A stretch of DNA of 64,000 nt from Ureibacillus galli (GCF_014836845.1 NZ_JACSQA010000003.1:62001-126000), one strand, 5' to 3'. Positions 1-9,660 are shown, counted from the first letter of the stretch. Notes: generated from the sequence alone by a model not told the origin. Made by a program: numbers and translations.

Positions 1-885
1 CCCATTACCATCAATCCCTGCAATCCCAACGATTTCACCAGCACGAACGGTTAAATTTAAGTTTTTTACTTTATCAATGCCGCGGTTATCCGCAACTGTC
101 AATGAATCAATTTGAAGAACAACTTCCTTAGGATTTGCAGGAGCTTTCTCCGTTTTAAACACAACTTGACGACCTACCATTAGCTCGGCAAGTTCTGTTG
201 GATTCGTTTCAGCAGTTGTAACAGTACCAATCCCTTTTCCTTTACGGATAACCGTTACTCGATCGGAAACTTCCATAATTTCATTTAACTTATGGGTAAT
301 TAATATGATGGATTTTCCTTCCTCGATTAAACGTTTCATAATATGCATTAGTTCAGTAATTTCTTGTGGTGTTAAAGAAGCAGTTGGTTCATCGAAAATA
401 ATAATGTCTGCTCCACGATAAAGCGTTTTTAAAATTTCTACTCGCTGTTGCATGCCAACTGAAATATCTTCAATTTTCGCATTTGCCTCAACATTCAAAC
501 TGTACTTTTCTGATAACGCTTGCACTTCTTTCGAAGCATCTTTAATATTGATCGTTCCCATCTTAGTTGGTTCACTACCAAGAATGATATTTTCCGTCAC
601 CGTAAAATTTTCAACTAACATAAAGTGTTGATGCACCATACCGATTCCGAGATTATTAGCTACATTCGGATCTGTAATTTTTACTTCCTTGCCATGAACT
701 CGGATGGTCCCCGCTTCAGGTTGATATAAACCAAAGAGTACATTCATCAACGTTGACTTTCCTGCACCATTTTCACCAAGAAGTGCATGAATCTCGCCTT
801 TTTTAAGTTGAAGGGTGATGTTATCATTGGCTACAAAATCCCCAAATTGCTTACGGATTCCAAGCATTTCAATTACATATTCCAA
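1..885 (-). CDS. nupO: Nucleoside ABC transporter ATP-binding protein (partial, C-terminus off the window)
   Basis: This is the N-terminal 295 residues of a double-ATPase sugar/nucleoside-type importer subunit (B. subtilis NupO/YufO-like, about 510 aa when complete). The first nucleotide-binding domain is whole: Walker A GENGAGKST lies at residues 37-45, and Walker B reads IIIFDEPTA. The second domain has just begun (GEIVGIAG) when the window ends. The start is a TTG at 885 preceded by AAGGGAGTGA; the resulting start, MEYVIEML, matches the family. An in-frame GTG three codons upstream is possible but too close to the ribosome-binding site. It follows the lipoprotein gene nupN, so it probably energises guanosine/nucleoside uptake. 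Permease genes would be expected beyond the window. Confidence 0.9.
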   Translation of the reverse strand, partial: MEYVIEMLGIRKQFGDFVANDNITLQLKKGEIHALLGENGAGKSTLMNVLFGLYQPEAGTIRVHGKEVKITDPNVANNLGIGMVHQHFMLVENFTVTENIILGSEPTKMGTINIKDASKEVQALSEKYSLNVEANAKIEDISVGMQQRVEILKTLYRGADIIIFDEPTASLTPQEITELMHIMKRLIEEGKSIILITHKLNEIMEVSDRVTVIRKGKGIGTVTTAETNPTELAELMVGRQVVFKTEKAPANPKEVVLQIDSLTVADNRGIDKVKNLNLTVRAGEIVGIAGIDGNG

Positions 886-1096
886 TGTGTTCACTCCCTT
901 GGACACTTATTTTTTCAAAATAGTTTGATAGACTTGTATTTATAAATTAACACAAGAAAGGTTTTAATTTAACCGGTGATTTATGTAAATATCTATTAAC
1001 TTAAAACCTTTCATCTATTAATTCAAATCACGCAAAGGGGAATGTTCGCACTTTTCTATTTATCAGAATATTACTAATTTTACTTCTGAACAAAAC

Positions 1097-1124
1097 ATGA
1101 AGACTAGCGCTCGCTAGCCTTCAT
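1097..1124 (-). terminator. Stem-loop between nupN and nupO
   Basis: Arms ATGAAG-A-CTAGCG and CGCTAG-C-CTTCAT pair over 12 bp with one mismatch and a very short loop. In the minus-strand RNA it lies just after the nupN stop and is followed by only a weak U-rich stretch (GTTTTGTT). It may be a partial terminator or a 3'-end stabiliser that lets the binding protein accumulate above the ATPase. Confidence 0.5.
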
Positions 1125-1135
1125 ATTTCTGAATC

Positions 1136-2206
1136 TTATTTTTCAGGTTGTTCCGGAACTTTAACTGTACCGTCGATAATTTGTTGTTTGTACTCTTCAA
1201 CTTTCGCTAAAGTTTCTTCAGAGATTGCACCACGAGAATCAGCTAAGTCAACACCTTCGTCAGCTAAACCGTAAGTGATTGTTTGTCCACCAGGGAATTT
1301 TCCTTCTTGCGCTAATTTTGCAACTTCTTGAGCTGCAACGTCAACACGTTTTAATACAGAAGTTAATACAACGTTTGTTGAATCATCCACTTTACCTTCT
1401 TCGTATTGGTCACGGTCAACACCGATTACCCATACGTTAGCATTAGGATCTTTTTGTTTACGTTCTTTTGCTTCTGTGAATAAACCGTTACCTACACCAC
1501 CAGCTGCATGGAAGATAATGTCTGCACCAGAATCATACATTCTTTTTGCAATTTGTTGACCTTTTGCTGCATCAGTGAAGCTTTCAGCATATTCAACATC
1601 CACTTTAATATTAGGGTCAACCGCTGCTACACCTGCTTCGAAACCAGCTTGGAATCCTCCGATAATTTCACCCGTTACACCACCGATGAAACCAACTTTA
1701 CCAGTTTTTGTTTCTAAAGCTGCTGCTACACCTGCAAGGTAAGATGCTTCGTTTGCACGGAACATAATTGAAGCTACGTTTTCTTTGTCTGGAACTACTT
1801 CGTCAATAATAGCAATTTTTGCATCAGGTTGTTGATCAGCAACTTCTGCTACCGCATTATGTAATGCGAAACCAACTGCAAATACTAAATCAAAGTCACG
1901 ACGAATTAAGCTATTTAAGTTTGTTACATAATCAGATTCTTGAGCAGATTGTAGGTAGTCAAAACCACCATCACCTTTTTTCAAGCCATTTTCTTCACCG
2001 AAAGCTTGGATACCTTCCCAAGTCGATTGGTTGAATGATTTGTCATCCACACCACCAGTATCTGTTACCATAGCAACTGAGAATGTATCTTCTGAACCTT
2101 TTTCAGAACTTTTTTCTCCAGTTTTTTCGCCTTCGCCACAAGCACCAAGGATTGTACCAAGTGCAAGTAAACCTGAAAGCGCAAATGCAAATTTACGTTT
2201 TTTCAT
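1136..2206 (-). CDS. nupN: BMP-family substrate-binding lipoprotein (nucleoside uptake)
   Basis: A 356-aa extracytoplasmic binding protein of the Bmp/Med/PnrA family. The N-terminus is a lipoprotein signal peptide with the lipobox ending at Cys23 (TILGAC), so the mature protein should be membrane-anchored by diacylglycerol. Family-typical segments include VDDKSFNQ near the N-terminus and GFIGGVTGE centrally. Relatives bind purine nucleosides (PnrA; B. subtilis NupN binds guanosine), which is the basis of the assignment. It is followed by the ATPase gene nupO and preceded, 53 bp upstream, by the GntR regulator, a neighbourhood common in Bacillales. The ligand is inferred from family and neighbours, not from binding residues. 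Confidence 0.88.
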   Translation of the reverse strand: MKKRKFAFALSGLLALGTILGACGEGEKTGEKSSEKGSEDTFSVAMVTDTGGVDDKSFNQSTWEGIQAFGEENGLKKGDGGFDYLQSAQESDYVTNLNSLIRRDFDLVFAVGFALHNAVAEVADQQPDAKIAIIDEVVPDKENVASIMFRANEASYLAGVAAALETKTGKVGFIGGVTGEIIGGFQAGFEAGVAAVDPNIKVDVEYAESFTDAAKGQQIAKRMYDSGADIIFHAAGGVGNGLFTEAKERKQKDPNANVWVIGVDRDQYEEGKVDDSTNVVLTSVLKRVDVAAQEVAKLAQEGKFPGGQTITYGLADEGVDLADSRGAISEETLAKVEEYKQQIIDGTVKVPEQPEK

Positions 2207-2259
2207 TTGACTTACCCCCCAAAGGATTTAGTAATTAGCAGGAATTCTTCAGAAATGTT

Positions 2260-2994
2260 CTACACCCGTTTTCGAATTACATGGAAGCTGAATTTATCAG
2301 CTCTAAAGTAGTTTTTTGAATAAAGAACTACTCGATCATTATCATCATAATGAAGTTGCTTTAATACGAGCAATGCTGTTTCTCGGCCACAATTCAATAT
2401 AGGAGATACTTGCTCATGATAACCTACTGGATCTATGTAAGTAACAGCGTAAGCAACATGAATATCACCTGATTGTTCAAGGGATGAGAATATGGAAACT
2501 TCCTTTTTTTGAACAAAGTTAGCTGGAAGGTGTTTTGTAAGCACTTTATCAATACAATAAACTACTGGTTCACCATCGGCAGTTCTAACTCGTTCAATGG
2601 TTAATACATGGTCATCATAATCACATTGAAAGCGATTTATATCATCGTCTGTCGGAATATTCTCAGAGGCATCTATAAAGATTGTCCCGGGAATCATTCC
2701 GGCATTTTCAATCATGGATGAGATACTTGATAATTGTTCAATTCCTGAAGTAAAAACAGGTTTTGGGTTCACAAATGTCCCTACTCCATGACGCCGTACG
2801 ATAATATTTTCTTCTTCCAATAGTCGAAGCGCTTCACGTAAAGTTGCTCGACTCACTCCAAGTTCTTTCGACAAATCGAATTCTGAAGGTAACTTTTCGT
2901 TTTCTCTATAGATACCTTTTTGAATATCTTCTTTTAATCGATCGATGACTTGGAGATACAAATGACGATGATCAGCTTTTATTGACAATTTCAT
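2260..2994 (-). CDS. ymfC: GntR-family (HutC/UTRA) transcriptional regulator, YmfC-like
   Basis: A 244-aa regulator. The N-terminal winged helix-turn-helix (about residues 5-75) contains the GntR signature [18 protein letters not shown]. The C-terminal UTRA ligand-binding domain follows. I place the start at ATG 2994 behind GGTGGTGATG. A TTG two codons later gives MSIK and is an equally reasonable alternative. The longest reading frame begins at 3054, but that ATG overlaps the -10 box of the predicted promoter and lacks a ribosome-binding site, so it is rejected. The gene lies between spoIIIE and the nupNO operon, and probably controls itself and that operon. The effector is unknown. Confidence 0.88.
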   Translation of the reverse strand: MKLSIKADHRHLYLQVIDRLKEDIQKGIYRENEKLPSEFDLSKELGVSRATLREALRLLEEENIIVRRHGVGTFVNPKPVFTSGIEQLSSISSMIENAGMIPGTIFIDASENIPTDDDINRFQCDYDDHVLTIERVRTADGEPVVYCIDKVLTKHLPANFVQKKEVSIFSSLEQSGDIHVAYAVTYIDPVGYHEQVSPILNCGRETALLVLKQLHYDDNDRVVLYSKNYFRADKFSFHVIRKRV

Positions 2995-3013
2995 CACCAC
3001 CAAACAACACAAG

Positions 3014-3027
3014 ATCAGACATCTGAT
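3014..3027. promoter_or_regulatory. Palindrome in the ymfC 5' UTR, candidate operator
   Basis: ATCAGA-CA-TCTGAT is a perfect 6+2+6 inverted repeat lying between the predicted transcription start (about 3048) and the ymfC start codon. The position fits negative autoregulation. Only the repeat is seen; binding by YmfC is inference. Confidence 0.35.
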
Positions 3028-3054
3028 GTTGAACTTTCCTACTAATCGATTCAT

Positions 3055-3083
3055 AATATACCACTTTTATTGAATAATGAAAA
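3055..3083 (-). promoter_or_regulatory. Sigma-A promoter of ymfC (and probably nupNO)
   Basis: The -35 is TTTTCA (3083-3078), followed by a 17-bp spacer and -10 TATATT (3060-3055) with an extended TGG just upstream. It gives a leader of about 54 nt before the chosen ymfC start. Confidence 0.55.
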
Positions 3084-3160
3084 TAGTTTTACAAAAAACT
3101 GTTGTGTAATAGAGAAAAAGTTTTGTGTAAAGTTAACATTAATATGTCATTTTACATATT

Positions 3161-5497
3161 TTATCCATTTTCCACATTCGCCTTGTCAATTAAAACTTGT
3201 CTTGGACGGCTTCCGTCCGGCGGGCCAACAACGCCCCGCAATTCCATTTGATCTACTATACGGGCAGCCCTTGAATAACCGATTCTAAAACGTCTTTGAA
3301 GCATTGAAACAGATGCAGTTTGCATTTCTACTACTAATTGTACTGCTTCATCATATAAATCATCCGTTTCTTCCTCAAAGGATTTTTCTGGTTCATCTGT
3401 TGGAATCATACTTTCATCATATTGAGCTTTTTGTTGTTCTATAACAAAATCGACAACTGCTTCAACCTCTGAATCAGATAAAAATGAACCTTGAACACGG
3501 ATTGGTTTCGATGAACCTGCAGGTAAAAATAACATATCCCCTCTACCTAACAATCGTTCTGCACCACCCATATCAAGAATCGTACGGGAATCAATGGCAG
3601 ACGAAACCGCAAAGGCAATTCGGGAAGGAATATTCGCTTTAATGACCCCTGTAATAACATCGACAGAAGGTCTTTGTGTTGCAATAATTAAATGGATACC
3701 CGCAGCACGGGCCATTTGCGCTAAACGGGTGATGGAATCTTCCACGTCATGGGATGCGACCATCATTAAGTCCGCTAACTCATCAATAATCACAACGATG
3801 TAAGGTAATTTTGGATGTTTTTCTTCATTTTCCAAATTAAATTGTTCGATATGATCGTTATACCCCTTAATGTTACGCGTCCCTGTATGGGAGAACAGGT
3901 CATAACGTCGTTCCATTTCCGACACGACTTTTTGTAATGCTTGTGATGCTTTCCGAGCATCCGTTACAACAGGAGCTAATAAATGAGGTATACCATTATA
4001 AACATTTAACTCTACCATTTTCGGATCGATTAACATCATTTTCACTTCATGAGGAGCTGCTCGCATTAAAATTGACACGATAATCCCATTAATACATACA
4101 CTTTTCCCGCTACCAGTAGAACCAGCAACAAGTAAATGGGGCATTTTATTTAACTCTGCTAAAATCGCTTGACCAGTTATATCACGCCCAAAACCAATTA
4201 ACAGTTTCGAATCAGGTTGATTATTTTCTTTTGCTTCCAACACTTCACGTAATGTTACCATAGCAATTTCACTATTCGGTACTTCAATCCCAATGGCAGA
4301 TTTTCCAGGAATAGGTGCTTCCATTCGGATATCCTTTGCAGCTAATGCTAAAGCTAAATCATCTTGTAAACTAACAATTTTACTAACCTTCACGCCAACA
4401 TCTGGCATAACTTCATACTTCGTAACAGCTGGACCTAGGTGGACTTGAGTCACCCTCGCCTTTACTCCAAAACTTAAAAAGGTTTGTTCTAACTTTTTCG
4501 CGTTAGCTTGAATAACGGAATATTCTCCACTTTGGTCATAAGCAGGAGGAAGTTGTAACAAATTCATAGAAGGAAGTCGGTAATCTACATTTTCGACGTT
4601 CGTTTCCACAGATTTTTGAATGACTTCTTCTATATTCTCTTTATCTGCTTCCGGTGCTTCTTCCGTAATGCGAATTTGTTGGGTTTGTGGCTCCGGTTGT
4701 TCTTTTTTTATATTTTGTGTAAACGCAGAGATTATCGGCTCTTCATCGTCTTCGAAATAGTCTTCAATCGGCTGTTGTTTTTTACGAACAGGTTGTTCCG
4801 TAGTTGCAGCAATTTCATTGGAGATTTTTTCATCCTTTGTTTTAGAACGTCTTGGTTTCTTTTCATCTTTGACGATTGTCTTTTTACTTCTTCTTCTTAA
4901 ACTTCTTTTAGGAAATTTCTTTTTCATTTTTGGCGCATTTTCTACAAGAATTGGAACAAGTGCTTTCCCTGTAATTAATACAATTCCGATAAATAAAATA
5001 AACCATGCAGCGACCTTTGCGCCTGTTGAATCAAATAAAACATGAAACAAACTAAATAGTAAAGCACCAATCATCCCACCACCAAGGGCGCTACTACGAT
5101 GATCGATTCCTTCCATTTCGATTAATAATCTCCATGTCTCTCGTAAAACCGAATCGGAAAGTAATTTATTGTTATTATATAATTCTTCGAAAAGTACGCT
5201 GTGAGCAAAAATAGATAAACTACAAATAATTAAAATAGAACCTTGTATAATACGATCTTTAAAGGATACGCTCTGTCTTTGCACCATTAATAATACAGCA
5301 ATTAATACTGCAAAAAATGGCACAATGATATGGAGATTCCCAAATAAAAACATCGAAAGGGTTTTAATCATACGCCCGACTACACCATATTCAAAAAATA
5401 TAATAATGGCAAAAGCGATCAATAAAAGTCCTATAATTTCATATGCAAGGGGGTGTAATCCCTTTTTTGCTTTCGTACTTGTTTTTTTTACTGCCAT
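3161..5497 (-). CDS. spoIIIE: FtsK/SpoIIIE-family DNA translocase
   Basis: A 778-aa membrane-anchored motor that pumps the chromosome into the forespore and across closing septa. There are several transmembrane helices in residues 20-180. A charged, low-complexity linker runs to about 300. The RecA-like motor follows, with Walker A GSTGSGKS at 459-466 and a Walker B region [12 protein letters not shown]-terminal winged-helix gamma domain (about 715-770) recognises SRS/KOPS-type sequences. The start ATG has the ribosome-binding site GTAGGTGATGTGA. rnjB lies immediately upstream, without the tepA and ylzJ genes that separate them in B. subtilis. The gene is complete. Confidence 0.96.
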   Translation of the reverse strand: MAVKKTSTKAKKGLHPLAYEIIGLLLIAFAIIIFFEYGVVGRMIKTLSMFLFGNLHIIVPFFAVLIAVLLMVQRQSVSFKDRIIQGSILIICSLSIFAHSVLFEELYNNNKLLSDSVLRETWRLLIEMEGIDHRSSALGGGMIGALLFSLFHVLFDSTGAKVAAWFILFIGIVLITGKALVPILVENAPKMKKKFPKRSLRRRSKKTIVKDEKKPRRSKTKDEKISNEIAATTEQPVRKKQQPIEDYFEDDEEPIISAFTQNIKKEQPEPQTQQIRITEEAPEADKENIEEVIQKSVETNVENVDYRLPSMNLLQLPPAYDQSGEYSVIQANAKKLEQTFLSFGVKARVTQVHLGPAVTKYEVMPDVGVKVSKIVSLQDDLALALAAKDIRMEAPIPGKSAIGIEVPNSEIAMVTLREVLEAKENNQPDSKLLIGFGRDITGQAILAELNKMPHLLVAGSTGSGKSVCINGIIVSILMRAAPHEVKMMLIDPKMVELNVYNGIPHLLAPVVTDARKASQALQKVVSEMERRYDLFSHTGTRNIKGYNDHIEQFNLENEEKHPKLPYIVVIIDELADLMMVASHDVEDSITRLAQMARAAGIHLIIATQRPSVDVITGVIKANIPSRIAFAVSSAIDSRTILDMGGAERLLGRGDMLFLPAGSSKPIRVQGSFLSDSEVEAVVDFVIEQQKAQYDESMIPTDEPEKSFEEETDDLYDEAVQLVVEMQTASVSMLQRRFRIGYSRAARIVDQMELRGVVGPPDGSRPRQVLIDKANVENG

Positions 5498-5544
5498 TCA
5501 CATCACCTACTTTTAAAGTTGTTTCAATAGTTGTACTAAAAGTT

Positions 5545-5591
5545 AAAAAAAGGATTTCCTCGACCGTCAATCGGTTAAGAAAATCCTTTTT
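5545..5591 (-). terminator. Rho-independent terminator after rnjB
   Basis: The minus-strand RNA forms a long stem (AAAAAGGATTTTCT pairing with AGGAAATCCTTTTT, plus an inner ACCG/CGGT helix) followed by a T run. It lies 84 bp past the rnjB stop and before spoIIIE. Confidence 0.8.
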
Positions 5592-5674
5592 GGTTGCGGA
5601 CAAATTCTTTCATCTACCATTTTCGACTAGAGAATTTATTATTTATTTGTCTACAACGCACCTTATACAGCTGC

Positions 5675-7342
5675 TTAGTATTCCATAATAATTGGGATAA
5701 TCATTGGGCGGCGCTTTGTTTTTTGGAATAAATAAGCGTTTAGCGTATCACGGATTTCTTGTTTAATGTTTGTCCATTCAAACGTGTCTTTATTCACATA
5801 CTTTTCAATAACAGAACGTGCAAGTTCAGTTGCTTCAAGTATTAACTCCTCTGACTCACGCACATAAACAAATCCGCGCGATAAAATTTCTGGGCCAGAC
5901 GCAATTTTCTTTTGCGCACGGTTCAATGTAACAACGACGATGAAAATTCCATCTTGGGATAGTAATTTACGATCCCGTAATACAATGTTTCCAACGTCAC
6001 CAACACCGATGCCGTCAATTAGGACGTTACCAGCTTGAACTCGGCCACTCATTCTCATTTTACCATTTTTGTATTCAACGATATCACCTTTGTCGGCGAT
6101 AAAAATTTGTGATTTTTGCATTCCAACTGATTGAGCAAGTTTAGAATGGGCAATAAGCATTCTATATTCACCTTGTATCGGGATAAGGTATTTTGGTTTC
6201 ATTAAATTCAGCATCATTTTTAAATCTTCTTGACTACCGTGGCCAGATACATGCACTTTTTTATCAGCTGTAAGGACAGTTGCCCCTGCTTTCGCTAAAC
6301 TATTCATCGCACCAGCCATTTGTATTTCCATTCCTGGTGAAGGCGTGAATGTGATTAGTACAGTATCCGTATCTTTAATACGAATATCGCGGTGCTGTTT
6401 CCGAACGATTTTATCAAGCGCCTCTAACGGCTCACCTTGATTACTTGTAACGAGAATAATAATTTCATCGTCTTGGTATTTTTGAATCGTATTAACAGGA
6501 ATTAACGTTTCTTCATCGATCGTTAAATATCCTAAGTTCACACCTATATCAATAACCTTTTCTAAACTCTTACCGACAACAGCAACTTTTCTTCCTGACT
6601 CTTGGGCATGGTTAAATACTTGTTGAATTCGAATAAAGTTTGATGCATATACCGCGACAATCATTCGAGCAGGTGCAGAGTGGAAATATTTAGCTAACTT
6701 TTCTTCGATCACGGTTTCACTCGTTGTATAACCTGGTCGTTCTGCTTCCGTTGATTCAGAAAGTAAAATAAATACCCCTTCTTCACCTAACTGGGCCATT
6801 TTTGCTAAATCCGGTTTAAATTTCCCTTTGGCCGATTGATCAAACTTAAACTCACCAGTATGAACAATAGCCCCTTCCGAAGTATGGAATACGATACCTA
6901 ATGAGTCAGGGATGCTATGTGTTGTATGGAAAAATGTTACGTATGTTGTATTAAAATTCATTCGACTTTTATTCGTAACTTCGAAAAACTTCACAGGATG
7001 AGGAACTGGTAAGTCTTTAATATGTTCTTTTGCTAAAGCAATTGTTAATTTGGATCCGTAAACTGGAGCTTTAATTTTTTGTAAAACGTATGCAATGGAT
7101 CCAATTGCATCTTCGTGACCGTGGGTTAAGAAAATCCCTTTTACACGATCTTTGTTTTCTTCTAAGTAAGTAATGTCAGGAATGACGATATCTATTCCAA
7201 GCATCTCATCTTCTGGGAACATTAGTCCACTATCTACAATAAATAGTTCGTCATCGATTTCGATTACGTACATAGATTTTCCGATTTCTCCAACTCCGCC
7301 AAGAGGGATTACTCGGATTACTTCATTTTTAGTTTTTGTCAC
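5675..7342 (-). CDS. rnjB: Ribonuclease J2
   Basis: A 555-aa metallo-beta-lactamase/beta-CASP ribonuclease, partner of RNase J1 in mRNA decay and 5'-end maturation. The N-terminus RVIPLGGVGEIGK is family-typical. The metal-binding motif reads THGHEDAIG at residues 73-81: His74, His76 and Asp78 are present, but the final histidine of the J1 motif (HGHEDHIG) is Ala, as expected for the less active J2 paralogue. A beta-CASP domain and the C-terminal J domain follow. The start is GTG 7342, with a strong AGGAGGAAATCA site. A longer frame to 7414 would begin inside the promoter and is rejected. Confidence 0.93.
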   Translation of the reverse strand: MTKTKNEVIRVIPLGGVGEIGKSMYVIEIDDELFIVDSGLMFPEDEMLGIDIVIPDITYLEENKDRVKGIFLTHGHEDAIGSIAYVLQKIKAPVYGSKLTIALAKEHIKDLPVPHPVKFFEVTNKSRMNFNTTYVTFFHTTHSIPDSLGIVFHTSEGAIVHTGEFKFDQSAKGKFKPDLAKMAQLGEEGVFILLSESTEAERPGYTTSETVIEEKLAKYFHSAPARMIVAVYASNFIRIQQVFNHAQESGRKVAVVGKSLEKVIDIGVNLGYLTIDEETLIPVNTIQKYQDDEIIILVTSNQGEPLEALDKIVRKQHRDIRIKDTDTVLITFTPSPGMEIQMAGAMNSLAKAGATVLTADKKVHVSGHGSQEDLKMMLNLMKPKYLIPIQGEYRMLIAHSKLAQSVGMQKSQIFIADKGDIVEYKNGKMRMSGRVQAGNVLIDGIGVGDVGNIVLRDRKLLSQDGIFIVVVTLNRAQKKIASGPEILSRGFVYVRESEELILEATELARSVIEKYVNKDTFEWTNIKQEIRDTLNAYLFQKTKRRPMIIPIIMEY

Positions 7343-7387
7343 TTGATTTCCTCCTATAATATCCCGAACGCACAACCACTTAAACTC

Positions 7388-7416
7388 ATTATACGGTGTC
7401 CATGCATGAAGCACAA
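7388..7416 (-). promoter_or_regulatory. Sigma-A promoter of rnjB
   Basis: TTGTGC (-35, 7416-7411), a 17-bp spacer and a consensus TATAAT (-10, 7393-7388). The predicted start near 7381 leaves a leader of about 39 nt before the GTG start codon. Confidence 0.75.
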
Positions 7417-7580
7417 ATAAAAAAAGAATATTTTTTATTTAATGCTAAATGCTGCTTATTTTTGCACAGGTGAAAAGTAAGTGGATAGAAATAATAAAAG
7501 ACGCATGTCAAGACGCTTAGTTTTTTACGTCTAGGAGATAAAAAGCTGATGAATTTAAAATGAAACACTTATATAAAACA

Positions 7581-7611
7581 AAAAAGCAAACACCGAAATG
7601 TTTGCTTTTTT
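7581..7611 (-). terminator. Terminator after dapA
   Basis: A perfect 12-bp stem AAAAAGCAAACA/TGTTTGCTTTTT with a 6-nt loop, 15 bp past the dapA stop on the minus strand, and ending in a T run. The symmetry makes it potentially bidirectional. Confidence 0.85.
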
Positions 7612-7625
7612 ATATAATCCTTTTT

Positions 7626-8528
7626 TTAGAAGGAAATGTTTAGTTCACTCAGTTTTTCTTGGAACTTCGCCCAAGTGTGATCAAACTTCATTTTATCTTC
7701 TTCCAGAAGTTCTACTAATGGAAGTCTTACCTTTTCAACATTAAATCCTACTTTCGATAAAGCATATTTAACCGGGACTGGATTTGGATTAGCAAATAAT
7801 TGATGAATTACTGGTAATAGCGCTTGATGTAATTTATACGCATCTTCATGTCGTCCATCTTCAAATGCTTGAATCATCGCTTGCATTTCGTTACCAACCA
7901 CATGGGCAGCAACCGAAATAACTCCTCTACCCCCTATTGCAAGCAGGGGTAAAGTTAGACCGTCGTCACCACTATAAATATAAGTATCGTCGGAAACTTC
8001 AGCTAGTATTTTCGTCATTTGATCTAAATTACCGCTGGCTTCTTTCACAATTCTTATATTTGGGATTTTACTTAAAGCAATGGTCGTTTCTGCATGAATA
8101 TTAATACCTGTTCGACTTGGTATATTATAAACGACAATAGGCAAGGACGTTGCTTTCGCAATGGCTTCAAAATGCGCATAAATACCACGTTGATTTGGCT
8201 TATTATAGTACGGTGCAACAAGCATGACACCATCTACACCTAAGGCTTCCACTTTTTTTGTCATCTCGATTGAAAATTCGGTTTCATTATCACCTGTTCC
8301 AGCAATCACTGGAATACGTTTATTCACTTTCTTAACCGTATAATCAATTAATTCGAGTTTTTCCTCAACAGTTAAAGTGGGAGATTCTCCCGTCGTACCA
8401 CAAACCACAATAGTATCCGTACCATTTGCTATTAAATGCTCAATTATTTGCTCTACTACATCAAAAGCGATTGCGCCATTTTCTTGAAATGGGGTAATCA
8501 TGGCAGTAGCAACACGACCTAAATCCAC
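7626..8528 (-). CDS. dapA: 4-hydroxy-tetrahydrodipicolinate synthase
   Basis: A 300-aa (beta/alpha)8-barrel enzyme that condenses pyruvate with aspartate semialdehyde in the lysine/diaminopimelate pathway. It also supplies the precursor of spore dipicolinate. Catalytic residues are visible: Thr45-Thr46 in CGTTGESP, Tyr134 in VVYNIPSRTG, Arg139, and the Schiff-base Lys162 in IVKEASGN. The start is GTG 8528, behind AAGGGGTG; a GTG three codons upstream lacks a site of its own. It lies 12 bp after asd and shares its transcript. The aspartokinase gene dapG, found between asd and dapA in B. subtilis, is absent here. Confidence 0.95.
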   Translation of the reverse strand: MDLGRVATAMITPFQENGAIAFDVVEQIIEHLIANGTDTIVVCGTTGESPTLTVEEKLELIDYTVKKVNKRIPVIAGTGDNETEFSIEMTKKVEALGVDGVMLVAPYYNKPNQRGIYAHFEAIAKATSLPIVVYNIPSRTGINIHAETTIALSKIPNIRIVKEASGNLDQMTKILAEVSDDTYIYSGDDGLTLPLLAIGGRGVISVAAHVVGNEMQAMIQAFEDGRHEDAYKLHQALLPVIHQLFANPNPVPVKYALSKVGFNVEKVRLPLVELLEEDKMKFDHTWAKFQEKLSELNISF

Positions 8529-8540
8529 TATATACACCCC

Positions 8541-9578
8541 TTATAGTAAGTTATCCTCTAACATCGCTTCTGCTATTTGAATTGAGTTTAAAGCTGCACC
8601 TTTCAACAAGTTATCTGAAACGATCCATAAATGGAATCCTTTTTTATTTGATAAGTCTTGGCGAATACGTCCAACATAAACTGGATCTTCACCTTCTACA
8701 AATAGAGGCATTGGATAGTCTTGTGTCGTAATATCGTCTTGTAATACAATTCCAGGAGCATTTCTTAACACTTCAAAAATGTCATTCACAGAAGCGTCAC
8801 TTTCCACTTCTATATAAACGGACTCGGAATGTCCAGAAACAACTGGTACACGTACACATGTAGCTGCCACTGCTAATTCAGGCATGTGCATAATTTTTTT
8901 CGTTTCGTTAATCATTTTCATTTCTTCGTATGTAAAGCCATTTTCCGTAAATACATCAATTTGCGGAATGACATTACGTGCGATTGGATAATGTTTTTTA
9001 TCAGATTTAGCTGGTAGTATTTTTGCTTCTACATTTTTTCCTGCTTCCCATTGTGCACTTTGTTCACGCAATTCTTCAATAGCCGAAACACCTGAACCGG
9101 AAACGGCTTGGTAAGTAGAAACAATAACTTTTGTCAAACCAAATTTTTCACGAATTGGTTGAAGAGCTGCCACCATTTGAATCGTAGAACAGTTTGGATT
9201 CGCAATAATACCATTATGTTCTTTTAAGTCCTCTCTATTCACTTCAGGTACAACTAGTGGCACTTCAGGATGCATACGGAAGTGACTCGTATTATCAATC
9301 ACCACTGCGCCACGTTTTGCAGCTTCTGGAGCTAATTTCGCAGAAACTGAACCACCAGCTGAAAATAGAGCTACATCTACTCCTTCAAAAGCTTCCGGTG
9401 TAGCTTCTTCAATCATATAAGTGTTTCCATTGAATTCGATTTCTTTACCTGCCGATCTTGCTGAAGCTAAAAATTTTATATGTTTAATTGGAAAATTACG
9501 TTTAATTAGTTGTTCTTTCATCTTTGTTCCTACTGCACCTGTAGCACCTACAATTGCAACTGTTAATTCTTTAGTCAT
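8541..9578 (-). CDS. asd: Aspartate-semialdehyde dehydrogenase
   Basis: A 345-aa NADPH-dependent enzyme that reduces aspartyl phosphate to aspartate semialdehyde, the branch point to lysine, DAP/dipicolinate, threonine and methionine. The Rossmann motif VGATGAVG is at residues 10-17. The catalytic Cys130 lies in ANPNCSTIQM. The start ATG follows GAGGAGAGATGAGTGA. It is transcribed with dapA, apparently from its own extended -10 promoter just upstream rather than only from the sporulation promoter of spoVF, which fits a housekeeping role. Confidence 0.95.
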   Translation of the reverse strand: MTKELTVAIVGATGAVGTKMKEQLIKRNFPIKHIKFLASARSAGKEIEFNGNTYMIEEATPEAFEGVDVALFSAGGSVSAKLAPEAAKRGAVVIDNTSHFRMHPEVPLVVPEVNREDLKEHNGIIANPNCSTIQMVAALQPIREKFGLTKVIVSTYQAVSGSGVSAIEELREQSAQWEAGKNVEAKILPAKSDKKHYPIARNVIPQIDVFTENGFTYEEMKMINETKKIMHMPELAVAATCVRVPVVSGHSESVYIEVESDASVNDIFEVLRNAPGIVLQDDITTQDYPMPLFVEGEDPVYVGRIRQDLSNKKGFHLWIVSDNLLKGAALNSIQIAEAMLEDNLL

Positions 9579-9620
9579 TCACTCATCTCTCCTCAAAAAA
9601 CTAGTAACATAATGTTGAAA

Positions 9621-9629
9621 ATTGTATCA
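9621..9629 (-). promoter_or_regulatory. Extended -10 promoter of asd-dapA
   Basis: TGATACAAT (TGnTACAAT) lies about 40 bp upstream of asd. No good -35 was found, as is usual for extended -10 promoters. Confidence 0.45.
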
Positions 9630-9660
9630 TAAAAAGGAGAAGCTGTGTTAGGATTTTTCA

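Noticed and set aside
3070-3288. Plus-strand open frame across the 3' end of spoIIIE and its downstream gap
   Set aside because: It overlaps the conserved SpoIIIE gamma-domain coding sequence, has no ribosome-binding site and reads as low-complexity shadow protein.
7500-7545. Possible small RNA or hairpin (AGACG...CGTCT) upstream of rnjB
   Set aside because: The stem is only 5 bp, with an AT-rich loop and no promoter or terminator of its own.
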